From Prorocentrum cordatum (taxonomy: Eukaryota > Sar > Dinophyceae > Prorocentrales > Prorocentraceae): DNA of 64,000 nucleotides. The stretch lies in assembly GCA_963575745.1 (NCBI GenBank), contig CAUYUJ010011170.1, positions 355,001 through 419,000 of the forward strand. Reading direction: 5' to 3'. Of this stretch, positions 42,777 through 52,574 are shown piece after piece. The notes under the pieces are model-generated. The model searched no databases and was not told the origin of the DNA. It worked only from the letters and a program-made list of their open reading frames with translations. The translations under genes and the position numbers were made by a program. The first letter of the stretch is position 1, and every line of letters begins with the position of its first letter.

Positions 42777-44045
42777 GGATTCCTTTCGCTTCGCGGGGTG
42801 CACGTCCGGAGCGCGTGCAGTCGCGTCGTCGCGGGGCCTCTTGGGAGCCTCCTGGGGGCCTCCTGGAGGCCTCTTGGGAGCTTCTTTGGGCGTCTTGGGG
42901 GCTTCTTTGGGCCCCGCCCCCCCGTCCTTTTCATGCCCCTGCCCCATCTTCCCTTCCAGCGCTGGCTCTAATCATGGGCGCCGCCGCGGCCAACTTCCAC
43001 CTGGCTGGCGATGCGCCGTCGTTCGCCCAGGGGGGGAAATAACATTGCGCCCCAGTCGTTGCGTGGCCTTGTGGGGGCTTCTTTGAGGCCGCTTGGAGGC
43101 TTCTTGGGGCTTTCTTGGAGGCCTTCCTTAGGGGCCGGCTTCTCGGGGCCTCTTTGGGGCATCTTGGGCCGTCTTGGGGCGTTTTTTTTTTGCGCCGTTC
43201 TGCCCCTTCGGAGGCCGTCTTGGGGGCCTCTCGCGGCCGCCTTGGGGTTCTCTCGGGGTCTTCTTGGGCAGTCTCAGGGTGTTTTTGGGGCCGCCTTGGG
43301 GGCCTCTTTGAGCCGTCTTGGGGCCCTCCTGGGCCGTTTGGGGCCTTCTTTGGAGCCTCTGGGGGCCTCTTGGGGACGTATTGGAGCCGTCTTTGGGCGC
43401 TCTTGCGCCGTCTGGCCACTTCGGAGGCCACTTTGGGCGCCTCTCGCGGCCGCCGTGGGGCTCTCTCGGGGTCCTCTGGGGCCGTCTTGGGGGCTTCCTG
43501 GGCCGTATCGGAGGCTTTTTTGGCCGTCTCGGGGCCCTCTTGGGCCGTCTTGGGACCCCCTTGGAGGCCTCTTGGGCAGTTTGGGGGCCTTCTTCGAGGC
43601 TGCTTGGGCCGCCATGGCCTCTTGAGAGCCGAAAAAAAGCGAGAAAGTTGAACATGTCACAGAACAATCGGACATGCAAGATTTTGGCATCCGGAGGCGC
43701 TCTCGGGAGTCCTCTTGGGGGCCTCTTCGAGTTCTTGTGGGCCTCATGGGCCCTCTTGGGGCCATCTTGGGCCGTCTTGAGACCATCTTGAGCCGTCTTC
43801 GCGCCCTCTTGGACCCCCAGGAGGCCCAAGGAGCCGAAATCATTGATTTTCCATTGGTTGTTGCTTGTTTTTAGGCCACAAGGGGCCCTCCACCTTTGGG
43901 TCGACGGAAGTGGCGCGACTCCGGGGGGGGGGTGGGGGGGAGAGATAACAATGCAACGCAATGCAACATGTAGCAATTACGCAATCATTGGATACATGGG
44001 ATACGTTGCATTAGGGCTTCCGCTCCGCTCCGCGACCTGCTTCCA
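42777..44045 (+). repeat. CTTGG-family dispersed repeat, copy 6
   Basis: Head at 42777-42825, a CT-rich interruption near 42910-42970, block array from 43040, middle at about 43620-43660, tail (GAGGCCCAAGGAGCCGAAATC, 43820) and leader (AACATGTAGCAATTACGCAA, 43963). It ends at CGCGACCTGCTTCCAG, where the next retroelement region starts. Confidence 0.85.
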
Positions 44046-44375
44046 GTTCTCTTGACTTGCGCCGCACCCGCCGACCCCTTGCTTTTCCTTCCGCGGGACC
44101 GCTTGCCACAGCTTATTTGCAAGCCACTGTCGAGTCAGGCAGCTCCGGTTTGTGCGCAAGGAGGGGGAGGGCCGAAGTGGGCCGCAGTTCGGCCCAGGCG
44201 GGCCTCAAGAAGGCCCAATCAGACCCTAAGACATAGCCCGTGAAGGTTCCACGCACCTCCAAACGGCTCCCCGGAAGCGCCAACAGGGCCGCTGGAGCCT
44301 GAGCGGGTCATCGCGCTCGCGCGCGCGGGGGCCCTCGACGAGGCGCCTGCCTCACCAAGAGCGGAGCCGGATACC

Positions 44376-45373
44376 GTGCTGGACGAGCGCATCTTGCAGC
44401 GCCGACGGAGCAGCGCCGGGCAGCGGCGCCGGGCCTTCGCGGAGGTGGTGGCCGAGCAGCAGCGCAGCGAGGGGCCCGCCACCGTCGGCTGGCTGCTTCA
44501 GGCTCACCTGGAGCAGGGTGGCGGGCCCGGATCCAGCGCCACTACTGGTGGAGACGGATCCTGGGGTTGGCAGCAGCCGACCCCGGAGTCGATGAACATC
44601 TGTTCCTGTGCAAGCTCCTGGAGGCCGCAGTTACGGCCGACCAGCTCAACCTGCCGGGGTGCGAGACGTTCGAGCTGGCGGCCAGGCGCTTCCAGCTCTG
44701 GGAGGAGGTGTACTCCGAGGCCTTGCGACAGGCCGAGGTTTCGGGCACCGCTGGCACCGCGGCCGACGCCGACGGCTGGTTGGACGAGCGCCGCCTCTTC
44801 TTAGGAGGCACGCGCTCGAAGGAGCGCGCCCTCGTGGCTCCGACTTTGGAGAGAAACGCGGCGGCGAAGATGCAGGAGGAGAGCGCCATCCTCAAGGGGC
44901 GGCGCAAGGGCAGGGAGGAACGCCGCATGGCGCGTGGCGAGAGCAGCAGCGCAGCCGACGCTGGCCTCGGCGACCCAGGCGGAGGCGGCGGCGGCGCTGG
45001 CGGCGGTGCTGGCCCGGGCCCACAGGCCGAGGGCGCGATCGCGGCGCCCGCGGCCGCGGGCGGGGCTAGCCCGCCACCACTCCTCGGCTTGCGCGCGACC
45101 GCTGCAGCCCCCCGGGCAGCGGGCGCTACTTCAGGGGAGGGCCGCCACTGCGGTGGCGATGGCGGCCTCGGCCCAAGGGGTCACGGGCTCGGCCCTGGCG
45201 CGCGACCTTCTGCCCCTCCCTGCGGGCGAGTCGCTCGACGAGCTGCTGCGCGGCGCGGCAGCCCGCCTGCTGCCGCGCGGCGGCGGACTGCGTGGACGAC
45301 TTCGTCGACGGCAGGAGGCTCGGCTGCGCGAGGGCATTGCCGCCCTCAACGACCTGGGCGGTCGCGGCGCTGA
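44376..45373 (+). pseudogene. Gag-like region of a second retroelement
   Basis: Two overlapping frames (44376-44804 and 44567-45373). The recognisable protein is in the second, residues ~1-125: LCKLLEAAVTADQLNLPGCE, AARRFQLWEEVYSEALRQAE, DERRLFLGGTRSKERALVAP, QEESAILKGRRKGREER. This arrangement accompanies RT/RNase H ORFs in dinoflagellate retroelements I know of. The sequence after about 44940 is Gly/Ala/Arg-rich low complexity without a domain. No zinc knuckle is seen. Its role in the element is inferred only from position upstream of the RT. Confidence 0.5.
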
Positions 45374-45517
45374 CGCGCCGGCTGGGCCTCCAGCCGTCGG
45401 CCTGTCGGGCCGCGGCGGTGCGACATCTCGCGCGGCTGCGCGGCAGATTGGAGCAGCCGCCATCCGACCTGATCCCCCTGGGGGCGCGGCAGACGCCCCA
45501 GGCTTCGCGGAGCGGCT

Positions 45518-46384
45518 TTGCAGATGTCATGGCCGACGGCGCAACGACGACCTACAGGAAGGGGGCAATGGCGCCCCCGCGGGCTGCGGCCGGGCGCGCG
45601 CGGCTCAGTGACGTGCTCCCCCTGCCCTGCACCTTCAGACTGTCCTGTCAGATTCGGATCTTCGCAGATCTTACGAGAGCCGGAGGCTCGCAATTTTGCT
45701 TTGGGCGCGGCCCCTCGGGTCTGCGCTATGGGCCCTGTGCTGCCGAGGCACGGCTACCACTACGGCGAGTGCCTTTCCGAGCTGCTCGCCGCGGGCATCC
45801 TCGAGCGCGTGGGCGAGGGCAGCATCGTCGAGCGCGCTGGCAACTTCTCCGTACCGAAGAAGGGCTCTTCTTTGCGGTTGATTTTTGACACCAGGAGGTC
45901 GAACGCGCACTTCCAGGAGTCGCCGCACACGCTCCTGTCGAGCGGGGGGGCGCTGGCCAACCTGGAGGTGGACGCCTCTAAGGGGGTCGCGGTGGCCTCC
46001 GCCGACGTTGACTGCTGCTACTGCCAGTGCGAGTTGCCGCCTTGGGCTCGTCTCTTTTTTGGGCTACCTGCTGTTCAGGCGCGTTTTCTCCAGCCAGAGG
46101 CTCGCCAGCTTCTGGGCATCGCGGACCTGTCCGAGATGGCCCACTTCGTTGCCAGGGTGGCCCCTATGGGCTGGTCGCGGGCAGCGCACCTTATCCAAGA
46201 GGCCCACTCCCACATCCTGGGCGGCGTCAGCCCGGAGTCGCCGCGGATCGCCGACAAGGCGCCCACCCCGGCACTCGGCGCGCAGCGCTCCGCGGCCAAG
46301 GTGCTGTACATCGACAACGTTGCCTGTTTTACGTCGGCAGTGGCGAGCCTGTCCTGGAGGTGGAGCACATGCTGGCCGCCTTAG
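45518..46384 (+). pseudogene. Reverse transcriptase of the second retroelement (YIDN type)
   Basis: From residue ~70 the protein is RT-like. SSLRLIFDTRRSNAHF is the entry motif. VASADVDCCYCQCELPPWAR is motif A with Asp, then LFFGLP. VAPMGWSRAAHLIQEAH is motif B. LYIDNVACF is motif C, where Y-x-D-N replaces Y-x-D-D, a variant seen in this group of dinoflagellate RTs. Homologous reading passes into another phase at about 46325-46340 (YVGSGEPVLEVEHML), so the end of this ORF (TSAVASLSWRWSTCWPP) is out of frame. Confidence 0.7.
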
Positions 46385-47289
46385 GCGAGCGGGGGATCCA
46401 GGCCTCCTTTGACAGCGACGACGGGGGCCTTCACACCCTGCTCGGGCATGTGCTGCACAAGCCCTCTGCCACCTGGCTGCTGTCACGGAGCAAGTTCTGG
46501 CGACTGAAGTTCAGTTTCGATTTTGTGCTCGCGCCCGGACACCTCGTCACGGGGCGCGAGCTCGAGAGGCTCATGGGTCACATCGCCTCCGCTGTGATGC
46601 TGCAGAGGCCAATGCTCTCCCCCTTGTGGGCCTCAGTGAAGCGGGAGCTCGCTTGGTTCAGAGCACTTCTTCCATGCGTGACCGCCCTGCTGAGTCGCCC
46701 CTGGTGCGACCGGGTCACGGCCGCCGACGCCTCGCCGCGGGGGTTCGGCGTCGCGGAGCAATCGTGGCCCGTCGGTGACGTGCGACGAGTTGGCGGCCTC
46801 TCGGAACGCAGCCGCTTCCGGGGGGCCCTGACGGCGGACTGCGGCCCCCGGGACACGCCGGGCGAGCAGCAGCTCCTGCGCGCCTCCTCGGCGGACGTGG
46901 TGGCGGAGGGCGCCCTCGCGCACTTCGAAGAGGCCCCGGCGGGGCGGCTCCTGGCTGAGCCCTGGGCGGCAGTGGCTGCGCGGCGCTGGCGCCGCGCCGC
47001 AGCCATCCACGTCCTCGAGGCTGAGGGGGCGCGCTGGGCCGTGCGCCGCTTAGTTCGGGATGCTCAGCTGCATGGGCTACGGCATCTCGTCCTGGGGGAC
47101 AACCTCGGGGTGGCATCTGCGTGCGAAGAAGGGAGAGCCGCGCACTTTGCCCTCAACTGGGTCTGTCGAGAGGTGTGTGCGATCTCGATTGCGACGGGGA
47201 TCCAGTTCAGGTTTCGGTGGATTTCCTCTGAGCTCAATCCGGGGGGCGCCCCCTCGTGGAGGCTCATGCCAGGGTATCGGGTGCTGTGA
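46320..47289 (+). pseudogene. RT thumb and RNase H of the second retroelement
   Basis: Continuation in the phase of the 46027-47289 frame. EHMLAALGERGIQASF and HLVTGRELERLMGHIASAVM are RT thumb. RNase H follows with DRVTAADASPRGFGVAEQ (first Asp), AIHVLEAEGARWAVRRLV (Glu), HLVLGDNLGVASACEEG (second Asp) and FRFRWISSELNPGGAPSW. The last segment normally reads NPADxPSR; Gly-Gly replaces Ala-Asp, so the fourth acidic residue is missing. The stop is at 47287-47289. I found neither LTRs nor split repeats around 44-47.5 kb, so the element type is open. Confidence 0.68.
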
Positions 47290-47534
47290 AAGGAACCCGC
47301 CTCATACCCTCATCTCAACTCCCCACTCGCTTGTTTGCTCGCCTTATCGGCTCAGGTACTGGAACAGACCAGGACGCTGGTCGCACAGGAGGAACAGATC
47401 CCGATCTTTCCCTCCTTCCTTTACCTACGGATCAGGGTCTCCGCACCTTTGTGCTCTAACCCCATACACAGGTTATCAGCCCTTAAAGCTCACCATTCAC
47501 CGAACCCTGCGTCGCGATCTCGCTCGCGGCCCCG

Positions 47535-49109
47535 ATGGGCCCCCCGCGGCGCATGCGCCGTAAGGGATCCTTCGCGTCTCCGCGTCCGAGCTCTCCAACG
47601 GCGCGTCGGCTCGGTGATGGGTCGGAGAGCCTTGGAGGTGACCGTGTGGGTGTCCCAGATACCCCCCCCCCCAGCTCCGACGGACCCGAGGCGCGTCTTG
47701 TGGCTGAACTTCGCCGCCACGCCGCCCACGGGGGGGCCGGAGAAGGAGCGGGAGCAGGCGTTGGAGGAGTTCACGCGCCTACCTTCGATCCTCCCTCTCC
47801 TCTTCCCACGTCGGGAGCAATCCCTACTGCGTCGGGCGCAAGCCCCACTGGCCCCGATACTCCTGGGCGCTTCCGCGCAAACCGCTGTTGGAACAGTGGC
47901 GCTGGCCCAGCCAGCCCTGCCACCGCCCCCGCGTCGGCGCACGCGGCAGCTTTCGAGGAGCTTGGCAGACCTGTGGCGGCACAGCCGCAGACGCAGCATC
48001 CCAAGGTATCATCATCTCATCCGACACCGCACACGCACGGCCCTGGCCGCAGCTCGTCCATGCGCAACCGTCGCGAGGCCGCAGGCCCCTACGACGAGCA
48101 CAGGTCGAGCCCGCGCGCGGCCTCTCAGAGGCCACGCACTCCTCCCGAGAGGGTGCATCAGGGGGCAGACGCCCCTCACCTCTTCCTTTCAGACGACCTG
48201 CCGGCGGCTACACCCGCTGCAGGGGAGCTTGCTGAGCTGCGAGACCAGCCTGGAACCTTCGTGTCCAGGCAGTACTCTGGACTGGTGCAGAGCGTTCAGA
48301 CGAACGCCGCACGCACTGCTGCCCTTCGGCAAGAATTCGACGGCGCCTTAGCGATCATAGATTCCAGGATCGCCGAAGATCGCCGTATCCTAGGAGAGCT
48401 GCAGTTTCAGGTTGACCGCGAAGTGTCACACTCAGGTGAACGGTCCGCGACGGTCGAGCACCTGCGCAACTACCTCGCGCAGATGGAGCAGCAGCTTGTT
48501 GTCGTCCGCGACACAGGCGTTTCTGCTGTCAGGATCTTGCATGACGAGATCCGTGATCAGCTGCGCAATCGACCCTCTCCGACCGAGACACACGACCTCG
48601 GCGACGTTCAGTCCCAAATCAATGATATTCGATCACATGTGGAACACACTACGGCTACGCTTCGTGCCGAAGCAAGTACCAACTTGTCGACCCTGATCGG
48701 CATGTTGCAGAATACTGAAAGAGTCATCGGTCAACGGCTTGATGCGACCAACGCTGTTGTGCAGCCCCTCACTGACCGGATCTCTGTAATCGAGCAGCGT
48801 TTACCTGGAGTACAGGACGCCCTGGCAGAGTTGCGTGTTGGACGAGCCCAGACTGGCCAGCTGGGATCTCCTCCTACGGTTTACGATTTCGCCCCCTCCG
48901 CTGACAGGTTGCAGGAAGTTAGGACGGCGGCGGACCACGTGAAAAGGTACGTGTTGAGGAGTGTCTCACACGTCTGGAAAGTGAAATGGAGGCGCACAAC
49001 GTCCGTCTCCGAGCATGCGAGCAGAGACTTGATCGGTATTCCCAACGCTCTCGGGACGCTGACGAGGAGATCACTTCGTCGAAGCACGATCTATACGCCA
49101 ACAAGTTGA
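47535..49109 (+). CDS. Coiled-coil ORF at the 5' end of the copia element
   Basis: 524 codons. The first ~220 residues are Pro/Ala/Ser-rich and disordered-looking. Residues ~230-450 are a long helical region (LRQEFDGALAIIDSRIAED, VEHLRNYLAQMEQQLVVVRD, IRDQLRNRPSPTETHDLGDV, ERVIGQRLDATNAVVQPLTD, VIEQRLPGVQDALAELRVG) with heptad-like spacing, so probably a coiled coil. No enzymatic motif. It lies directly before the Gag region and may be the N-terminal part of Gag or a separate protein. The last ~50 residues (after about 48955) are probably out of phase, since helical reading (ECLTRLESEMEAHN) continues in another frame. GNRA-type repeats lie at 47834 and 48203. Confidence 0.5.
   Translation: MGPPRRMRRKGSFASPRPSSPTARRLGDGSESLGGDRVGVPDTPPPSSDGPEARLVAELRRHAAHGGAGEGAGAGVGGVHAPTFDPPSPLPTSGAIPTASGASPTGPDTPGRFRANRCWNSGAGPASPATAPASAHAAAFEELGRPVAAQPQTQHPKVSSSHPTPHTHGPGRSSSMRNRREAAGPYDEHRSSPRAASQRPRTPPERVHQGADAPHLFLSDDLPAATPAAGELAELRDQPGTFVSRQYSGLVQSVQTNAARTAALRQEFDGALAIIDSRIAEDRRILGELQFQVDREVSHSGERSATVEHLRNYLAQMEQQLVVVRDTGVSAVRILHDEIRDQLRNRPSPTETHDLGDVQSQINDIRSHVEHTTATLRAEASTNLSTLIGMLQNTERVIGQRLDATNAVVQPLTDRISVIEQRLPGVQDALAELRVGRAQTGQLGSPPTVYDFAPSADRLQEVRTAADHVKRYVLRSVSHVWKVKWRRTTSVSEHASRDLIGIPNALGTLTRRSLRRSTIYTPTS
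47834..47845 (+). repeat. GNRA hairpin repeat, site 1
   Basis: GGGC-GCAA-GCCC; perfect 4-bp stem, followed by CACTGG. Confidence 0.55.
48203..48214 (+). repeat. GNRA-type hairpin repeat, site 2 (diverged)
   Basis: GGCG-GCTA-CACC preceded by CC and followed by CGCTGC; one C-A mismatch, loop not GNRA. Included because the flanks match the family. Confidence 0.45.
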
Positions 49110-49125
49110 CCAAATTCACGAGGAC

Positions 49126-50376
49126 ATGACGAACTGGACGAATCCACTGATCGACCACACCAGCGACACGACACTTCACCCTCAGGCATCGCCAGGCCTT
49201 GACAGGCCGACGGCAACGTCCGCTGAAGCACCACGCGCTTCTGTCGGACAACCAAGACGCACGTCACCAGAAGCAGCCTCAGCGGCAGCTTCTGCTCAGA
49301 CACGCCATGTGTCCCCAGTGCGCACAGAACCAACCAATGACGGTGTGCCGATGCCCTCACAACCACTGTCTGCAGTTTCGGTTAACAATACTACTCCGAT
49401 CAAGGAGTCCGACACCGTACGAGCCCCTGTCTTGCCTAAAATCACTCAGCTGCTCGAGTGGCAGCAGAAGGTTCGGAAGAACTTCTGTGATGCTTCAGGG
49501 CGACCCTCAAAAGCATGCGCCTTCCTCTGCGTCGCCGAACAACCCGAATGTACCTATGAAGACTTGCAAGACAGCGGCGACTTTGAGGGCGTCGACTGCA
49601 AGCTCGCAACTGCTCTCAGTGACATCTTGTCCTCTGACTTGCGCTTCAAGATCAAGTTCAACGAGGCCAGGGAACGCAAAGCTGGACGAATGTTGCAAGG
49701 TCGCCAGATATACTGGTACATCCTACAGTCCTACGAGGTGACCGAGGTTGACGATGACCTTCACGATTTTGAGCGCCTCAAGGAGTTGAGGGTGAGAGAC
49801 GAAGATCTGCAATGATTCATTGCTGAATGGGACGCTTTATTGTTGGATTGCCGAGAGGCACCCGACTCCAAGATCTTCGAATCTTTACTCCGGACTCAGA
49901 TTCGCAGGCACGCTTGGATGAAACAGGATATGTACGAATATCAGAAAATGAAGATAAGTGACCCTCATCGTACCTACGACTGGCTTCGTCAACGAGTTCT
50001 CGATGTTCTGGAAATGAAACACCTCGAGAAGAATCAGAACAAGCTACGGTACGAGTATGAGAACCGTTCTCAGGTGAACATCTGCGCCGCATGGAACAAA
50101 GGCAACTGTCGGAATGGGGATCGTTGCAAGGCTTTGCATACATACTCCAGGGAAGGCAGAGACGGCAGATCTTCCCGTTCTTCGAACGCCGGCGGCCACG
50201 CCCGCCGCAGCGTGTCGGCCCCTGCGAGTTCCAAAAACAAGCCAGGAACGAAGCCCTTCTGCTTCGAATTCGCCAAGCGCAGTTCCTGCGCGCGTGGTGA
50301 CAAGTGCAACTTCCCGCACATGGCGCAGTGTAGTTACTTCGTCCAGAATAAGTGTCACAAGGGTGACAAGTGCTAA
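49126..50376 (+). pseudogene. Copia Gag with CCCH zinc fingers, two in-frame stops
   Basis: One phase from 49126, broken by TGA at 49813-49815 (between EDLQ and FIAEWDALLLDC) and TAA at 50374-50376. Residues ~105-230 (LEWQQKVRKNFCDASGR, CKLATALSDILSSDLRFKIK) and 49816-50040 (FESLLRTQIRRHAWMKQD, RTYDWLRQRVLDVLEMK) form the capsid-like part. Then come three CCCH-type fingers: CAAWNKGNCRNGDRCKALH, CFEFAKRSSCARGDKCNFPH, and CSYFVQNKCHKGDKC followed by stop-Tyr-Ala-His, so the third is cut just before its His. Typical copia Gag has CCHC knuckles. The phase remains open to 51084 with an Arg/Ser-rich tail (RS repeats near 50560-50760). Confidence 0.7.
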
Positions 50377-50755
50377 TATGCCCACCTCGCTGCTGGTACG
50401 AAGACACCTGAAAGGAGCCCCAGCCGACCGCGGGATCCCAGTCAGGACAGCCGCGGCCGACCACCATCCCGCGGATCTGGGAGCAGACGCTCTCCACAAC
50501 GCGGTGGGTTTCGGAATGCGGGGGGCTCGTATAACCGACGTGACCACAAACGCCAACACGACCGCTCTCGATCATCCTCCCGGAAATGTACAGACTCTCG
50601 AAGCCAGTCGAGAGGCCGATGCGATAGATCATCGCGATCATCTTCCCGAGGCAGAGACGGACGTGGCGAAAGACGCGGCAGCCCACGTGGCCGCGACAGA
50701 TCATCAGGCAGCGACAGAGGACGTGTCCGACGCTCCATGAGCCGCAGTTCATCTC

Positions 50756-51760
50756 GTGGCTCTCCTCGGCATCGCGCACGTTCTCCTGCTATTGGTCGCC
50801 GCCCGCGCCGCTACGACCGCAGTTGCGTCGTCCGTGACAAGACCCTCATGGCCTTACACAAGGCCACGAATGCATTTACCACACCACGACGTCGGATACG
50901 TTTCGACACAGACAACGTGGAATACTTCCCGTATACCGTCTCCGGCAAGGCCACTCGACAAGTGGATCAACAAGGCGAACGAAGGCGGCATTGTCAACAT
51001 ACCAGATCCGATCCCACAGTGGTGGCGGAGACAGAGTGCTCAAGCTTTTCAATGTTGCCAACGGGAAGCTCAATTATGGTATAAGGACCTGCAGGCATAT
51101 CAACACGCTCTAGTGCCGGTGGCAACACCCACTGCGATTCCAGGTTCTCTTGACTTTACTACGGAGTCACCTGAGACTGTCCAGGAGTCGGTGGCGACAT
51201 CGACTGTCGACCCTCCACGATCGACAGCCGCCCTGACCCGCTCCTGGGTTCTCGACAGTGGATCTGCGCACCACATCCAGGACAAGAATGAGCTTACGCA
51301 GACCGAATCTGATCGCATTTCTATCCGCGAGGAACATATTCTGGAAACTGCCAACGGTGACCGCACTGTCAACGAGCACTACGACATCCAACTACCAGAG
51401 GTAGGCTTACGGAATTCAGCTCTTGCCCTGCCTGATTGTCCTTCGTTGCTATCAGTGGGACAATTACTTGAGGTTGATGGATTTCGGCAACTTTGGGACC
51501 CCGACCTGGGCTCCCTGCTCCAGGATCCGGGGGGCCAGTGGTGCAAGGTTCCCGTCAACAACCGAGTTTCAGAACTACGCCTCGACGATCTTGTAAAGAT
51601 ACGACCACCACGATTGTGCACTTCCACAGCGCCACGACGTCGCAGGCGCAAGCGTTCTCCTTCACGCTGCCTTGACACATGTTGGTGCTGCAAGGAGCCA
51701 GCGCAGTTCCCACCGCCGCGAGAACTGCCCCAAGAGACAAGTCAAAGTTTCGCACGGTGA
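50756..51760 (+). pseudogene. Copia aspartic protease region
   Basis: Meaningful from about 50960 (KWINKANEGGIVNIPDPIPQ) in the second phase; the RS-rich Gag tail precedes it in the first phase, so a frame change lies near 50950. SWVLDSGSAHHIQDKNEL (about 51243-51296) is the retroviral-type protease active site (DSGS). ETANGDRTVNEHYDIQLPEVG and CPSLLSVGQLLEVDGFRQLW are the following protease/GAG-pre-integrase strands. The protease would process the polyprotein. The end of the frame (after about 51600) is Arg-rich and probably out of phase with the integrase that starts in phase 3. A hairpin repeat at 51118 is translated here as VPVATPTA. Confidence 0.7.
51118..51129 (+). repeat. GNRA hairpin repeat, site 3
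   Basis: GGTG-GCAA-CACC preceded by GCC and followed by CACTGCG. Confidence 0.75.
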
Positions 51761-52574
51761 CTCGTTTACAGTTCAGCAGCAGTGTTCATCTCACCCATGC
51801 GGGGGGCCTACAAGCACCTGCGGGGATACCCCAGGCACAGTTCGGGCAGCTCCGATCGACACCACGTCGTCATACATAGAGGATCTGCCGGTGGCGACTC
51901 CTGTCAAGTCCCGCTCCGATGGTGACCGTGTTCTTCCGAACCGTCAAAAGAAGTCCATCGATCCTATGCACTGCATGACCCACAGCCCTAAACACCCCGA
52001 CTGCGAGGTCTGCTCTCGCACCATGGCGCAAAACGCCCCGTGCAGACGACAGCATAAGCCGCATCCACCGGCAGCCCCCACGGACGAGGACATTGCCTAC
52101 GAGGCTTTCGTACCGAAAAAGTTCGGGGAGACGCTGACAGCCGACCGCATTGTCTTGGCCAAAGACGATGCCGCTGACAAACATGGCGACAAGTACGCAC
52201 TCGTCGTCCTCGACAGATACACCGGCATCATCGCGGCATATCCAGCCGTACACAAAGACGCAGCTACAACGAAGGCATTCTTTCAGCAGTTCATCGCCGC
52301 AAACGACGAAGTGAAGAGTATCTACACAGATAACTCCGGCGAGCTTCTGCAAGCGCGCCGCCAGCTGGGATGGCGACATGACGCTAGTACTTCTCATCGT
52401 CCACAGACGAATGGACTGATCGAACGCATTGTCAAGATCGTCATCCTGGGTACTCGAGCTGTGTTACACATGTCTGGGCTGGGACACGAGTGGCTGAAGG
52501 AGGCCATGCAGGCCTTCTGCTGTGGACACAATTTTTGTGCATGTATCCGCTGGCGTTGCTGCCCTCAGCGATGA
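51672..52574 (+). pseudogene. Copia integrase core
   Basis: The zinc-binding HHCC-type motif MTHSPKHPDCEVCSR (about 51977-52020) precedes the catalytic core: TADRIVLAKDD (first Asp, about 52140), SIYTDNSGELLQA (second Asp, about 52320) and RPQTNGLIERIVK (Glu, about 52420). This is the D,D(35)E arrangement of retroviral-type integrases, which insert the cDNA. Homology passes into the second phase near 52500-52530 (LWTQFLCMYPLALLP), so the last ~20 residues are out of frame. A diverged hairpin repeat at 51890 is read as LPVATPVK. Confidence 0.75.
51890..51901 (+). repeat. GNRA hairpin repeat, site 4 (diverged)
   Basis: GGTG-GCGA-CTCC preceded by TGCC; one T-T mismatch in the stem. Confidence 0.5.

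Noticed and set aside
47290-47534. Search for a copia LTR or primer-binding site before the Gag region
   Set aside because: No segment here recurs after 56076, and no clear tRNA-complementary primer site is visible, so no LTR is annotated.
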